The notes: a model not told the origin generated them from the sequence alone. Counted from the first letter of the stretch, positions 31,853 to 41,971 are shown. The stretch is DNA of 64,000 nt from Pseudomonas sp. UBA2684 (GCA_002354655.1 DELY01000050.1:79885-143884); one strand, 5' to 3'. Numbers and translations: made by a program.

Positions 31853-32779
31853 ATGGATATCGACCTGTTAAGCAATATCTTCTACGCCATGGTGCGTACC
31901 GGTACGCCGCTGCTGCTGGTGGCCTTGGGTGAACTGATCTGCGAGAAGAGCGGCGTACTCAACCTCGGCCAGGAAGGCATGATGCTGTTCGGCGCGGTGA
32001 TCGGCTTTATCGTCGCCCTCTCCACCGGTAACCTGTGGTTGGGCGTGCTGCTGGCGATGGCTGCCGGCATGCTGCTGTCGATGCTGTTCGCCGCCGTGGC
32101 CCTGGGCTTTAACGCCAACCAGGTGGCCACCGGCCTGGCGTTGACCATCTTCGGCGTGGGCCTGTCGACCTTTGTTGGCGCGGCCTGGGTCGGCAAACCG
32201 CTGGCCGGTTTCGAGCCCATCGCCATTCCACTGCTTAGCGAAATCCCTTTGATCGGACGCATGCTGTTTGCCCAGGACATTCTGGTCTACCTGTCCTTCG
32301 CCCTGTTTGCCCTAGTGGCCTGGGCGCTGCTGAAAAGCCGCATCGGCCTGATCATCCAGGCGGTCGGCGAGAACCCCGACGCTGCCAGCGCCATGGGTCT
32401 GCCGGTGCTGCGCGTACGCACCCTGGCAGTACTGTTCGGCGGCGCCATGGCCGGGTTGGCGGGCGGCTATCTGTCGCTGGCCTATACACCGATGTGGGCA
32501 GAGAACATGACCGCCGGGCGCGGCTGGATCGCCCTGGCGCTGGTGGTGTTTGCCAGTTGGCGGGTATTCCGCGTGCTGCTCGGTGCCTACCTGTTCGGCC
32601 TGGCCAGCATCATTCATCTGGTGGCCCAGGGCATCGGCCTGTCGATCCCCTCCAATCTGCTGGCGATGCTGCCCTATGTGGCGACCATTCTGGTGCTGGT
32701 ATTGCTGTCGCGCGATGCGCTCAAGACCCGCCTGCTCGCCCCCGTGTCCCTGGGCAAGCCCTGGCAGCCGGGGCACTGA
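31853..32779 (+). CDS. ABC transporter permease, subunit 2 (YufQ-like)
   Basis: This 308-residue partner permease shows TGTPLLLVALGELICEKSGV and LNLGQEGMMLFGAVIGF at the N-terminus, the match to NupQ/YufQ proteins, plus FNANQVATGLALTIFGVGL. It is separated from the first permease by about 100 bp holding a half REP. ATG 31853 is preferred to GTG 31832. It probably completes the purine importer. Confidence 0.93.
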   Translation: MDIDLLSNIFYAMVRTGTPLLLVALGELICEKSGVLNLGQEGMMLFGAVIGFIVALSTGNLWLGVLLAMAAGMLLSMLFAAVALGFNANQVATGLALTIFGVGLSTFVGAAWVGKPLAGFEPIAIPLLSEIPLIGRMLFAQDILVYLSFALFALVAWALLKSRIGLIIQAVGENPDAASAMGLPVLRVRTLAVLFGGAMAGLAGGYLSLAYTPMWAENMTAGRGWIALALVVFASWRVFRVLLGAYLFGLASIIHLVAQGIGLSIPSNLLAMLPYVATILVLVLLSRDALKTRLLAPVSLGKPWQPGH

Positions 32780-32793
32780 CGTTTTTTACCTTG

Positions 32794-32831
32794 TTCGCGG
32801 CTAAAGCCCCTCCCACAAAAGCCCCTCCCAC
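32794..32831. repeat. REP remnants (GCGGCTAAAGCCCC family)
   Basis: GCGGCTAAAGCCCCTCCCAC is followed at once by a second partial arm, AAAGCCCCTCCCACAGG; a distant GCTTTAGCCGCAG at 32872 could pair with them. Confidence 0.7.
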
Positions 32832-33007
32832 AGGATGTGGTGAGCTGTGGGTACTGCCGGGCGGCACTCCGCTTTAGCCGCAGCTGGCGTTGCCCCTGAC
32901 CAATGAGTCAGGTATCTTCGCTGGCACGTCGTTCGACGCACCTGGATCAGCAGACAGGGTCAACACTGAGCTGGCTAACCTGAACTCACCCTCAGAGGAG
33001 CCTGCTC

Positions 33008-34363
33008 ATGGCAGCTACCCGTATCTGGATCAAGAACCCCCTGGCCATCTTCACGGCCAACAGCCTCGACGCCGCTGGCGGCCTAGTGATTGAAGATGGC
33101 GTGATCGTTGAACTGCTGACGGCCGGGCAACAACCGAGCAAACCCTGCGCGCAGACCTTCGATGCCCGCGAGCATGTGGTGCTGCCGGGGCTGATCAACA
33201 CCCACCACCACTTCTATCAGACCCTCACCCGCGCCTGGGGCCCGGTGGTCAACCAGCCGCTGTTCCCCTGGCTGAAGACCCTGTACCCGGTATGGGCACG
33301 CCTGACCCCGGAGAAGCTCGCCCTGGCCAGCAAGGTGGCCCTGGCCGAACTGCTGCTGTCTGGTTGCAGCACTGCGGCGGACCACCACTACCTGTTCCCC
33401 GGCGGCCTGGAAAACGCCATCGACGTGCAGGTCGAAGCGGTGCGTGAGCTGGGCATGCGCGCCATGCTCACCCGCGGCTCCATGAGCCTGGGCGAAGCCG
33501 ACGGCGGCCTGCCGCCGCAGCAGACCGTGCAACAGGGTGAAGTGATCCTGGCCGACAGCCAACGGCTGATCCATGACTACCACCAGCGTGGCGACGGCGC
33601 GCAGATTCAGATCGCCCTGGCGCCCTGCTCGCCGTTCTCGGTGACCCAGGAAATCATGCGCCAGAGCGCCGAGCTGGCCGAGGAGCTGGACGTGCGCCTG
33701 CACACCCACCTGGCGGAAACTCTCGACGAAGAGGACTTCTGCCTGCAACGCTTCGGCCTGCGCACCGTGGATTACCTGGACAGCGTCGGCTGGCTCAGCT
33801 CGCGCACCTGGCTGGCCCACGGCATCCACTTCAACCCGGACGAAATCGCCCGCCTGGGCCAGGCCGGCACCGGCATCTGCCATTGCCCGAGCTCGAATAT
33901 GCGCCTGGCCTCAGGCATCTGCCCGACCCTCGATCTGCAAGCGGCCGGCGCGCCGATCGGCATCGGCGTCGACGGCTCGGCCTCCAACGATGCCTCGAAC
34001 ATGATCCTCGAAGCGCGCCAGGCCCTGTATATCCAGCGCCTGCGCTACGGTGCCGAGAAGATCACCCCGGAATTGGTGCTGGGCTGGGCCAGCAAGGGCT
34101 CGGCCAAACTGCTCGGCCGCACGGATATCGGCGAACTGGCGGTGGGCAAGCAGGCCGACCTGGCCTTCTTCAAGCTCGACGAGCTGCGCTTCTCCGGCAG
34201 CCACGACCCGCTTTCCGCGCTGCTGCTGTGCGGTGCCGACAAGGCCGACCGAATGATGATCGCAGGCACCTGGCGGGTGATCGACGGGCAGATCGAAGGC
34301 CTGGATGTCGCCCAACTGATCGCCGATCACCGCCAGGCGGCGCGTGAGTTGATCGCCGGCTAA
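33008..34363 (+). CDS. 8-oxoguanine deaminase (amidohydrolase superfamily)
   Basis: This 451-residue metal-dependent deaminase has zinc ligands in VVLPGLINTHHHFYQTLTR, LHTHLAETLDEE and ITPELVLG...GVDGSASND. It matches the P. aeruginosa PA0142 type, characterised as 8-oxoguanine deaminase (recalled), which converts 8-oxoguanine to urate. Related ATZ/TRZ enzymes deaminate other purine or triazine rings. GAGGAGCCTGCTC precedes ATG 33008. It lies between the permeases and the binding protein of the purine transporter, which supports a purine substrate. Confidence 0.92.
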   Translation: MAATRIWIKNPLAIFTANSLDAAGGLVIEDGVIVELLTAGQQPSKPCAQTFDAREHVVLPGLINTHHHFYQTLTRAWGPVVNQPLFPWLKTLYPVWARLTPEKLALASKVALAELLLSGCSTAADHHYLFPGGLENAIDVQVEAVRELGMRAMLTRGSMSLGEADGGLPPQQTVQQGEVILADSQRLIHDYHQRGDGAQIQIALAPCSPFSVTQEIMRQSAELAEELDVRLHTHLAETLDEEDFCLQRFGLRTVDYLDSVGWLSSRTWLAHGIHFNPDEIARLGQAGTGICHCPSSNMRLASGICPTLDLQAAGAPIGIGVDGSASNDASNMILEARQALYIQRLRYGAEKITPELVLGWASKGSAKLLGRTDIGELAVGKQADLAFFKLDELRFSGSHDPLSALLLCGADKADRMMIAGTWRVIDGQIEGLDVAQLIADHRQAARELIAG

Positions 34364-34383
34364 GGCCACTCGCCGTCACCCCC

Positions 34384-34414
34384 GTAGGATGGGTTGAGCG
34401 CAGCGATACCCATC
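34384..34414. repeat. GTAGGATGGGTTGAGC-family dispersed repeat
   Basis: A 31-bp imperfect palindrome differing from the copy at 15287-15317 at one position (CGATACCC for CGATGCCC). Confidence 0.85.
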
Positions 34415-34438
34415 GAACCCAGGTTACCCCCGCGCAGC

Positions 34439-34469
34439 GGTGGACAAGGCTTCGCCATGTCCACCCTAC
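34439..34469. repeat. GGTGGACAAGGC-family palindrome
   Basis: GGTGGACAAGGCTTCGCCAT followed by GTCCACCCTAC. The same 31 bp recur in inverted orientation at 25097 and directly within 36928-37004. Confidence 0.9.
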
Positions 34470-34664
34470 CCAGCGACTACCGCACCATCACGCAGCACGG
34501 CTCAATATCCTCGCACCAACCCGGCTCCAGACGAACTCAGCCTTCAGCAACGCCATGGCTACAGGCAGCGTATTCACGCGTATCTGTCTTATTGGTCAGT
34601 TTTTTGCAGTCAGGGGATCAGCCAACCAACGGCCACCCCAACACAGACTGGAGCTGCACCCACC

Positions 34665-35747
34665 ATGCACAAGAAGAGCAAAAAACCCCTGCTGCGCGCC
34701 CTCGTTGCCGCCCTTGGCTTTAGCGCCACCTTAGGTGCTTCCGCCGCCGACCCGTTGAAGGTCGGCTTCGTCTATATCGGCCCGATTGGCGACCACGGCT
34801 GGACCTACCAGCATGAGCAGGGCCGTCAGGCGGTGATCAAGCAGCTCGGCGACAAGGTCGAAACCAGCTACGTGGAAAACGTGCCGGAAGGCGCGGATGC
34901 CGAGCGGGTAATCCGCAACATGGCCAAGGGCGGCTATGACCTGATCTTCACCACCTCCTTCGGTTATATGAACCCGACGCTGAAAGTGGCCAAGCAATTC
35001 CCCAAGCTGACCTTCGAGCACGCCACCGGCTACAAGCAGGACAAGAACCTCGGCACCTACCTGTCGCGCTCTTATGAAGGCCGTTATGTCGGCGGTTTCC
35101 TCGCGGCGAAGATGACCAAGACCAAGAAGATCGGCTACGTCGCCTCCTTCCCGATCCCGGAAGTGATCCGCGATATCAACGCCATCCAGCTGGCCCTGGA
35201 CAAGTACAACCCCGGCACCGAAATCAAGGTGGTGTGGGTCAACTCCTGGTTCGATCCGGGCAAGGAATCCGATGCGGCCAACGCGCTGATCGACCAGGGC
35301 GTCGATGTGGTGTTCCAGCACACTGACAGCCCGGCACCGATCCAGACCGCCGAGCGTCGCGGCGTCTACTCCGTGGGCTACGCCTCGGACATGGCGCACT
35401 TCGGGCCGAAGGCCGTGCTCACCTCGATCGTCAACGACTGGGGCCCGCACTACGTCAAATCCACCCAGGCGGTGATCGACGGCAACTGGGCCGCGCAGGA
35501 TTTCTGGGGCGGCCTGGCGGAAGACACCATCAAGCTGCCGATCAGCGACCTGGTGCCGAGCGAGGTGAAAGCCGAAGCCGAGCAGATCATCGCCGACATC
35601 AAGAGCGGCGCGTTCCACCCGTTCACCGGACCGATCCTGGACCAGAGCGGCGTAGAGAAAATCCCGGCCGGCGTCGCCGCGACCAACGCCGAACTGGCCT
35701 CGATGAACTACTACGTGGAAAACGTAAAGGCTGAATTGCCGAAGTAA
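34665..35747 (+). CDS. BMP-family (Med/PnrA-like) purine/nucleoside-binding protein
   Basis: This 360-residue periplasmic binding protein has a signal peptide (residues 1-27, LGASAAD). Family landmarks are VGFVYIGPIGDHGWTYQHEQ, VENVPEGADAERVIRNMA, DLIFTTSFGYMNPTLKVAK, KKIGYVASFPIPEVIRDINA and VVFQHTDSPAPIQTAE. BMP proteins bind purine nucleosides or bases and serve the YufOPQ-type importers, whose genes lie just upstream. ATG 34665 gives a normal signal peptide; the longer frame back to 34440 runs into a repeat. Confidence 0.94.
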   Translation: MHKKSKKPLLRALVAALGFSATLGASAADPLKVGFVYIGPIGDHGWTYQHEQGRQAVIKQLGDKVETSYVENVPEGADAERVIRNMAKGGYDLIFTTSFGYMNPTLKVAKQFPKLTFEHATGYKQDKNLGTYLSRSYEGRYVGGFLAAKMTKTKKIGYVASFPIPEVIRDINAIQLALDKYNPGTEIKVVWVNSWFDPGKESDAANALIDQGVDVVFQHTDSPAPIQTAERRGVYSVGYASDMAHFGPKAVLTSIVNDWGPHYVKSTQAVIDGNWAAQDFWGGLAEDTIKLPISDLVPSEVKAEAEQIIADIKSGAFHPFTGPILDQSGVEKIPAGVAATNAELASMNYYVENVKAELPK

Positions 35748-35763
35748 GCGGCTACAACAACCT

Positions 35764-35819
35764 GTGGGAGGGGCTTTAGCCGCGAGCTGTCCAATCGTCG
35801 CGGCTAAAGCCCCTCCCAC
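35764..35819. repeat. Perfect REP pair (GTGGGAGGGGCTTTAG family)
   Basis: GTGGGAGGGGCTTTAGCCGC (plus GA) is followed by a 12-nt loop and its exact inverse. Confidence 0.95.
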
Positions 35820-35870
35820 GGCACATCACCTAGATGCCGTCCCTGCTGGTCGCCAGCAGAACCGCATCAG

Positions 35871-35904
35871 AAGGACGATGCCCTAACCAGGCATCGTCCT
35901 TTTT
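35871..35904 (+). terminator. Intrinsic terminator downstream of the BMP gene
   Basis: AAGGACGATGCC and GGCATCGTCCTT form a 12-bp stem with a 7-nt loop, followed by a five-T run (TTTTTCG). Confidence 0.92.
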
Positions 35905-35955
35905 CGCTGCCCTGGGTACGAGAAGACTCGCAGCACGCCCCCACCCGGAGCCCTT

Positions 35956-36924
35956 ATGAATACCCTACCGATTATCGATATCGCCCCGTTCTACAGCGAC
36001 AACCAAGCAGCCTGGTCCACCGTAGCTGAGCAGATTGACCGCGCCTGCCGCGACTGGGGTTTCTTCTATATCACCGGCCACCCGATCAGCCCGGCGCGTA
36101 TCGCCGAGCTGCTGACGGCCGCCAAGACCTTCTTCGCGTTACCTACGGAAGAAAAGCTCAATATCGATATCACCCAGACCGCCCATCACCGCGGCTACGG
36201 CGCAATTGCCACCGAGCAGCTCGACCCGAGCAAGCCGAGCGATCTCAAGGAAACCTTTGACATGGGTTTCCATATGCACCTGAACCATCCAGAGGTCTTG
36301 GCCGGCAAGCCGCTGCGCGGGGCCAATCGGCACCCCGACCTGCCCGGTTGGGACACACTGATGGAACAGCACTACGCCGATGTGCAGGCGCTGGCGCAAA
36401 CCCTGCTGCGCGCCATGACCCTGGCCCTGGATATCGAGCGCGACTTCTTCGATACCCGCTTCCATGAGCCGATCAGCGTGCTGCGGATGATCCACTACCC
36501 GCCGCGCCACACCGCCAGCAGTGCCGAACAGCAAGGTGCCGGCGCACACACCGACTACGGCTGCATCACCCTGCTCTACCAGGACGATGCCGGCGGCCTG
36601 CAAGTGCGCCACCGCGACGGTGAATGGATCGACGCACCGCCGATTGCCGGCAGCTTTGTGGTGAATATCGGCGACATGCTCGCGCGCTGGAGCAACGACC
36701 GTTACACCTCGACCCCGCACCGGGTGATCAGCCCGCTGGGGGTTGATCGCTACTCCATGCCGTTCTTCGCCGAGCCGCACCCGGATACCGAGATCAGCTG
36801 CCTGCCCAACTGCTCGGACGCCGCCAATCCGCCCAAGTATCCGTCAGTAACCAGCGCCGACTACCTGCTATCACGCTTTGCCGACACCTATGCCTATCGG
36901 CGGGAGGAAGCGAAGGATGCATGA
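35956..36924 (+). CDS. Isopenicillin-N-synthase-family 2-oxoglutarate/Fe(II) oxygenase
   Basis: This 322-residue non-heme iron oxygenase has an N-terminal DIOX region (IIDIAPFYSDN, ACRDWGFFYITGH) and the catalytic core, with iron ligands His-x-Asp in GAHTDYGCITLLYQDDAGG and a distal His in YTSTPHRVISP. The co-substrate Arg is in DRYSMPFF. Plant and fungal relatives hydroxylate small molecules. In P. aeruginosa I recall a homologue (PA0147) just before the adenine deaminase gene, as here, so a role in oxidised-purine metabolism is possible but unproven. Confidence 0.92.
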   Translation: MNTLPIIDIAPFYSDNQAAWSTVAEQIDRACRDWGFFYITGHPISPARIAELLTAAKTFFALPTEEKLNIDITQTAHHRGYGAIATEQLDPSKPSDLKETFDMGFHMHLNHPEVLAGKPLRGANRHPDLPGWDTLMEQHYADVQALAQTLLRAMTLALDIERDFFDTRFHEPISVLRMIHYPPRHTASSAEQQGAGAHTDYGCITLLYQDDAGGLQVRHRDGEWIDAPPIAGSFVVNIGDMLARWSNDRYTSTPHRVISPLGVDRYSMPFFAEPHPDTEISCLPNCSDAANPPKYPSVTSADYLLSRFADTYAYRREEAKDA

Positions 36925-36927
36925 AGC

Positions 36928-37004
36928 GTAGGGTGGACATGCCGCCAGGCTTGTCCACCACGAAACCGGCAATGGTGGACAAGGCTTCGCCATGTCCACC
37001 CTAC
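36928..37004. repeat. Back-to-back GTAGGGTGGACA palindromes
   Basis: GTAGGGTGGACATGCCGCCA...GTCCACC is followed by GGTGGACAAGGCTTCGCCAT...CCACCCTAC, so two copies face each other across an 11-bp gap. Confidence 0.9.
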
Positions 37005-37066
37005 ACAGGCCGATTCGGCGAAATCCTGTCTCAGCGGTTAAACTTTGCGGCACCTCAGCCTGATAA

Positions 37067-38029
<963 letters not shown>

Positions 38030-38038
38030 GAGTCCGCA

Positions 38039-38107
38039 GTGGGAGGGGCTTCAGCCGCGATATTTTCAGCGCTATCGCTGACGGATCGCCGCTAAAGCGC
38101 CTCCCAC
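38039..38107. repeat. REP pair (GTGGGAGGGGCTT family)
   Basis: GTGGGAGGGGCTTCAGCCGC and the diverged inverse GCCGCTAAAGCGCCTCCCAC lie between the convergent adenine deaminase and PCu(A)C genes. Confidence 0.85.
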
Positions 38108-38124
38108 GAGGCAATGCGAGCCGG

Positions 38125-38610
38125 TCAATGGCCTTGATGTGCCTGCCCGTGATCGGCAGCAGCCTCTGGCGCATCCTTCTGCACCGCGATCTCCACCTCG
38201 ACCGCGCCGGCCTTCTCGAAGGTCAGGGTCAGCGGGAAGCGCTCGCCGTCCTTGGCCTGCTGTTTCAGGTTGAACAGCATCACGTGGTAGCCCATCGGCG
38301 CGAACTTGACCTCGCCACCGGCGGGAATCGCCACGCTCTGCACCTGCTGCATCTTCATCAGGCCATCGGCGTGGAGATGTTCATGCAACTCGGCCTTGCC
38401 GGCCACTGGAGTGCTGACGCCAAGCAGGCGATCAGCCTCGGTGCCCTTGTTATGCACCACAAAATAGGCCGCCGCCGTCGGCGCTACTGGCGGCATTTCC
38501 CGCGACCAGGGGTGCTCGATATGCAGCTCGCCAGCGCTGTATTCATGGGCGCTGGCAAACAGGCTCGGGCTCAGCAATGCGGCGATCAGCAGGGTCTTTT
38601 TCAACAACAT
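38125..38610 (-). CDS. Periplasmic PCu(A)C copper chaperone
   Basis: This 161-residue protein has a signal peptide (LFASAHEY). The family copper-binding pattern is split between ELHEHLHADGLMKMQQV and FAPMGYHVMLFNL (His and Met ligands). The C-terminus adds a His cluster (DHGQAHQGH). PCu(A)C proteins hand Cu(I) to cytochrome oxidase or scavenge copper. The PepSY and DUF2946 genes follow upstream on the same strand, as in the copper-uptake clusters of Pseudomonas. Confidence 0.93.
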   Translation of the reverse strand: MLLKKTLLIAALLSPSLFASAHEYSAGELHIEHPWSREMPPVAPTAAAYFVVHNKGTEADRLLGVSTPVAGKAELHEHLHADGLMKMQQVQSVAIPAGGEVKFAPMGYHVMLFNLKQQAKDGERFPLTLTFEKAGAVEVEIAVQKDAPEAAADHGQAHQGH

Positions 38611-38699
38611 GGTATTCCTCCACTAACGGACTGACTGTCCATGACACGTGTTGTAACGCGAAGCCTTGACGCGGGCCAAGCCCGCGTCGGGAAAACGAC

Positions 38700-40073
38700 T
38701 CAACCGTTGGCCAGACGCTGACCTGACAGGCGCGACAGCAGCAACCAGTCCAGCGCCCAGATCAGCAGCAGGGATGCCCCCACCAGCGGGAACGCCGCAC
38801 CGAGCAGCAGCATGATGACGATGGCGCTTTTCCAGCGCGGCAGGTCATGGCGCAGCGGCGGAACCCCCAGGCTGCCTTGCGGCCGCCGCGTCCACCACAT
38901 GATCAGGCCGCTGACGGCGCTGAGCAGCACCAGCAGGCACACCGCGAGCATCAGCAGTTGGTTGGCCAAACCGAACAGCTTGCCTTCATGCAACATCACC
39001 CCGGTTTCCACGGTTTTCGCCACCGGGCCGTAATCCTGCCAGCGCACATCGGCGAGTACCGCGCCGCTGTATTGATCAAGGTGCAGGGTCGCATCATTAC
39101 GCGGGTCGTCGGCAAATAGCGCCACGCTGTACACCCCGGTTTCGCCTTTCGGCATTGTGATGCTGTAACCCGGCTGCACGCCGCGCGCGGCGGCGCTGTC
39201 GACCACCTGTTGCAAGCTGACCTGCGCTACGGTGCTGGGCGCACTGCTGGCGGCATGGCCGTTATGCGCGGCATGCGGATCGGAAGCCGGCAGCGGTGTG
39301 GTTTCCACCGCCCAGGCAACAGTCTGCTGGCTGCTGTTATTCAGGCTGCCGGTGAGCTTGCCGGACTGCGGCACGGCATCCCACATCGCCGCCGGGAAGT
39401 GGTTCCAGGCCCCGGCGAACTGCGCGCCCCAGAACCCGGTCCAGGTCATCCCGGTCAGCAGCATGAATAGCAGTAACAGCGAGCCCCAGAACCCGGTCAC
39501 CGCATGCAGGTCACGCCACAGCAGGCGGCCACGGGCGCTCAGGCGCGGCCACAGCACACCGGCGCCGGAGCTGCCGCGCGGCCACCACAGGTACAGGCCG
39601 GACACCACCAGCACGATGCCCCAGCCGGCGGCCAGTTCGATCAGGCGGTCGCCGACGGTGCCGATCATCAGCTCGCCGTGCAGCTGGCGGGCGATGGCTT
39701 GCAGGTTGTTCTGCGCATCCTGGCTGCCGAGCAGCGTGCCGCGATAAGGGTCGACAAACACGTTGAGGCCCTGGCCTTCGGCCTCGATCACAAACTGCGC
39801 ACTGCGCTCGGCATTTATCGGCGGCAGGTACTGTTTGATCAGCGCCTGCGGGTACGCCTGCCGCACCACCGCCAGCTGCTGATCGGCGCTGATCGGCTGC
39901 GCCGCCACCGGCACCTGCAACAGTTCGGGGTACATCAGCTGATCAAGCTGCGGCTTGAACAGGTAGATGATCCCAGTGAGCGACAGCAGGATCAGAAACG
40001 GGATAACGAACAGCCCAGCGTAGAAATGCCAGCGCCAGGCCAGGTTGTAAAAGGAAGGGGCGCGCTTGTTCAT
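38700..40073 (-). CDS. PepSY-associated TM-domain protein
   Basis: This 457-residue inner membrane protein has four main helices and a large periplasmic region. The first helix is WRWHFYAGLFVIPFLILLSL, then a PepSY region (RQAYPQALIKQYLPP, FVDPYRGTLLGSQDAQNN), a His/Ala-rich insert (SDPHAAHNGHAASSAPS) and further helices (LANQLLMLAVCLLVLLSAVS). Such proteins often act as ferric or cupric reductase partners beside TonB receptors. The HxxHxxH-like insert could bind copper. ATG 40073 gives a normal length; the longer frame to 40169 is less likely. Confidence 0.9.
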   Translation of the reverse strand: MNKRAPSFYNLAWRWHFYAGLFVIPFLILLSLTGIIYLFKPQLDQLMYPELLQVPVAAQPISADQQLAVVRQAYPQALIKQYLPPINAERSAQFVIEAEGQGLNVFVDPYRGTLLGSQDAQNNLQAIARQLHGELMIGTVGDRLIELAAGWGIVLVVSGLYLWWPRGSSGAGVLWPRLSARGRLLWRDLHAVTGFWGSLLLLFMLLTGMTWTGFWGAQFAGAWNHFPAAMWDAVPQSGKLTGSLNNSSQQTVAWAVETTPLPASDPHAAHNGHAASSAPSTVAQVSLQQVVDSAAARGVQPGYSITMPKGETGVYSVALFADDPRNDATLHLDQYSGAVLADVRWQDYGPVAKTVETGVMLHEGKLFGLANQLLMLAVCLLVLLSAVSGLIMWWTRRPQGSLGVPPLRHDLPRWKSAIVIMLLLGAAFPLVGASLLLIWALDWLLLSRLSGQRLANG

Positions 40074-40184
40074 GCTGCAACTCCAATAGATCGCGAACAC
40101 CACGCCTGCACGCAGTGCAGGGCAAGGGAACGGCAGAGAATGTCCGGGAAGGCGTCGCGCAATGCGCACGCCAGTGGCTATTCG

Positions 40185-40568
40185 CTAGATCGATGGAGAG
40201 GCGCGGGGGTTGGCCGAGGGCCAGAGGTAGCGGACGGGACGCGGAACGAAGGTGGGTGCGGCCAGCGGCGGGAGACTGGCGCTGAGTAGCCCGAGCAGGC
40301 CGAAAAACGCGGCGAGGATGATGGCGCTGAAGGTCGAACTGAGCGAGCAACCGGAACCGCTGGCAGGGTTCAGTGGGGCGATACCGGAGCCGCGCAGATC
40401 TGCCCCGGCGCCGAAATTGCCGTCGAAGGAGCAGTACTGGCCATCCAGGCCGCTGAGTTGCATGCCGGCCATCTGACCGTGGCCGATGCTGCAGGCGAAC
40501 GCACTGAACAGAACGCTGAAATACAGCATCCAGGCAATCAGTGAACGGTCGGTGCGGGCCAGTTTCAT
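40185..40568 (-). CDS. DUF2946 family membrane protein
   Basis: This 127-residue protein has an N-terminal hydrophobic helix (SLIAWMLYFSVLFSAFACSIGHG), a Gly/Cys-bearing middle and a second helix (FSAIILAAFFGLLGLLSA). DUF2946 proteins lie beside copper uptake genes (TonB receptor, PCu(A)C, PepSY), and the His, Met and Cys content near the first helix (SIGHGQMAGM) fits a metal site. Start at ATG 40568 (MKLARTD); an upstream codon at 40604 is less likely. Downstream of it on the same strand come PepSY and PCu(A)C. Confidence 0.88.
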   Translation of the reverse strand: MKLARTDRSLIAWMLYFSVLFSAFACSIGHGQMAGMQLSGLDGQYCSFDGNFGAGADLRGSGIAPLNPASGSGCSLSSTFSAIILAAFFGLLGLLSASLPPLAAPTFVPRPVRYLWPSANPRASPSI

Positions 40569-40650
40569 GGCGGGCGACTCTAGCAGTTGCTGTCGGTGGA
40601 ACAAGCGGAGCGCGCTGTGGTGGATTGCCGCAGCCGATCCCCCGACAAGC

Positions 40651-41568
40651 CTAGTGCTGCCACGGCGCGTGCGCCAGCAACTCGCTGCAACGCGCCTGGA
40701 CGAATTCGCGCAGCAGGTGCACCGGTTTGCTCAGTTGCGCACGGTGGGCGCAGATCAGGTTGAGCGGCGTCGCCTCGCCCAGCCACTGCGGCATCAGCAC
40801 CTTGAGCCGCCCGGCCTGCACGTCGCCGGCCACGTCCAGCCAGGATTTGTACACCAACCCAGCACCCGCCACGGCCCAGCGGCGCACCACATCGGCATCG
40901 TCGCTGACCCGGTCGCCGCTGACTGTCAGGCTCTGCTCGCGCTTGCCGGCCTGAAAACGCCAGCGCTCATGCACCCGTCCGCCGAGCATGTACAGCAGGC
41001 AGTTGTGCTCGGCCAGCGCTTCGACCGTTTGCGGTTCGCCGTGGCGCGCCAGGTAATCCGGCGCGGCGCAGAGCACCCTGCGGTTGCTCGCCGCCACCGG
41101 CAAGGCGACCAGGCTGGAGTCCTCCGGCGCGCCATAGCGCAGGGCAATATCCACCGGCTCGCGAAACAGGTCGGTGACGCGGTCGCCGAGCAGCAGGCGC
41201 ACGTGCAGTTGCGGGTGAGACCGTTGGAACTCATCGAGCCAGGGCAGCAAGGTGTTACGGCCGAAATCCGAGGGCGCCGAGAGTTGCAACAGCCCGCTGA
41301 TACCGACCTTGCTGCCAGCCAGTTGCTGGCGCCCGGCGTCCAGGCTCTGCAAGGCCTGGCGCGCATGGGCGAGGAACAGCTCGCCCTCGGGGGTCAGGCG
41401 CAGGCTGCGGGTGGAGCGGGCGAACAGGCGCGCTTCCAATTGCCGCTCCAGGCGCTTCAACGCGGCGCTGGCGACGGCCGGCGAGATATCCAGCAAGCGC
41501 GCGGCGGCGGACAGGCTACCGAGTTCGGCAGTACGCACGAACAGCTGCAAATCATCGAAACGCAGCAT
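40651..41568 (-). CDS. LysR-family transcriptional regulator
   Basis: 305 residues. HTH: FDDLQLFVRTAELGSLSAAA, then LDISPAVASAALKRLERQL. The effector domain follows from about residue 90. It is divergent from the small monooxygenase and quinone reductase genes at 41678-43011, which are its likely targets; related regulators respond to quinones or electrophiles (inference). AAGCAAGAAAA-like weak ribosome site. Confidence 0.92.
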   Translation of the reverse strand: MLRFDDLQLFVRTAELGSLSAAARLLDISPAVASAALKRLERQLEARLFARSTRSLRLTPEGELFLAHARQALQSLDAGRQQLAGSKVGISGLLQLSAPSDFGRNTLLPWLDEFQRSHPQLHVRLLLGDRVTDLFREPVDIALRYGAPEDSSLVALPVAASNRRVLCAAPDYLARHGEPQTVEALAEHNCLLYMLGGRVHERWRFQAGKREQSLTVSGDRVSDDADVVRRWAVAGAGLVYKSWLDVAGDVQAGRLKVLMPQWLGEATPLNLICAHRAQLSKPVHLLREFVQARCSELLAHAPWQH

Positions 41569-41677
41569 GATGCGCCACCATTTTCAAAAAAATATTGAAA
41601 GAGACTCTACTTCGCCGCGGTTTTTCTTGCCACGCAAATCCACGAGCATGGGCGCCTTATTGCACTGGAGCCACGCC

Positions 41678-41971
41678 ATGTCCACGCCGCTCACTCTGAT
41701 CGCCACCCTCACCGCGCTCGATGGTCAGGCCGAGGTCGTCGAAGCCGGCTTGCGCCTGCTGGTCGCTGCCAGTCGCCAGGAAGCCGGTTGCCTGCAATAT
41801 GACCTGCATCGCCACCAGGACAACCCGCAGCGATTCATCATGATCGAACAGTGGCAGAACAGCGCCGCGTTGAACGAGCACCAGAACACCGCGCATTACC
41901 AGCACTTCGGCAGTACCTGCGGCGAGCGCTTGCAGGGTGTCGACCTGCAACTCATGCACCGTATCGCCTGA
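41678..41971 (+). CDS. Antibiotic biosynthesis monooxygenase (YgiN-like) domain protein
   Basis: This 97-residue ABM-fold protein has TLIATLTALDGQAEVVEAGL, EAGCLQYDLHRHQDNP and FIMIEQWQNSAALNEHQNTAHYQ. Small dimers of this type act as quinol monooxygenases or as simple binding proteins. ATG 41678 follows CTGGAG. The quinone-reductase-like gene starts 23 bp downstream, so they form a quinone/electrophile detoxification pair. Confidence 0.92.
   Translation: MSTPLTLIATLTALDGQAEVVEAGLRLLVAASRQEAGCLQYDLHRHQDNPQRFIMIEQWQNSAALNEHQNTAHYQHFGSTCGERLQGVDLQLMHRIA

Larger units (their letters stand above)
34364..34664. other. Intergenic region with two dispersed repeats
   Basis: Repeats at 34384-34414 (GTAGGATGGGTTGAGCGCAG...) and 34439-34469 (GGTGGACAAGGCTTCGCCAT...) fill the first third. 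The rest has no gene and should contain the promoter of the binding-protein gene. I looked for a purine-riboswitch-like fold in this stretch and saw none. Confidence 0.65.

Noticed and set aside
34364..34664. Purine riboswitch upstream of the BMP gene
   Set aside because: No purine aptamer-like arrangement of three helices could be traced by eye; the sequence is mostly dispersed repeats.
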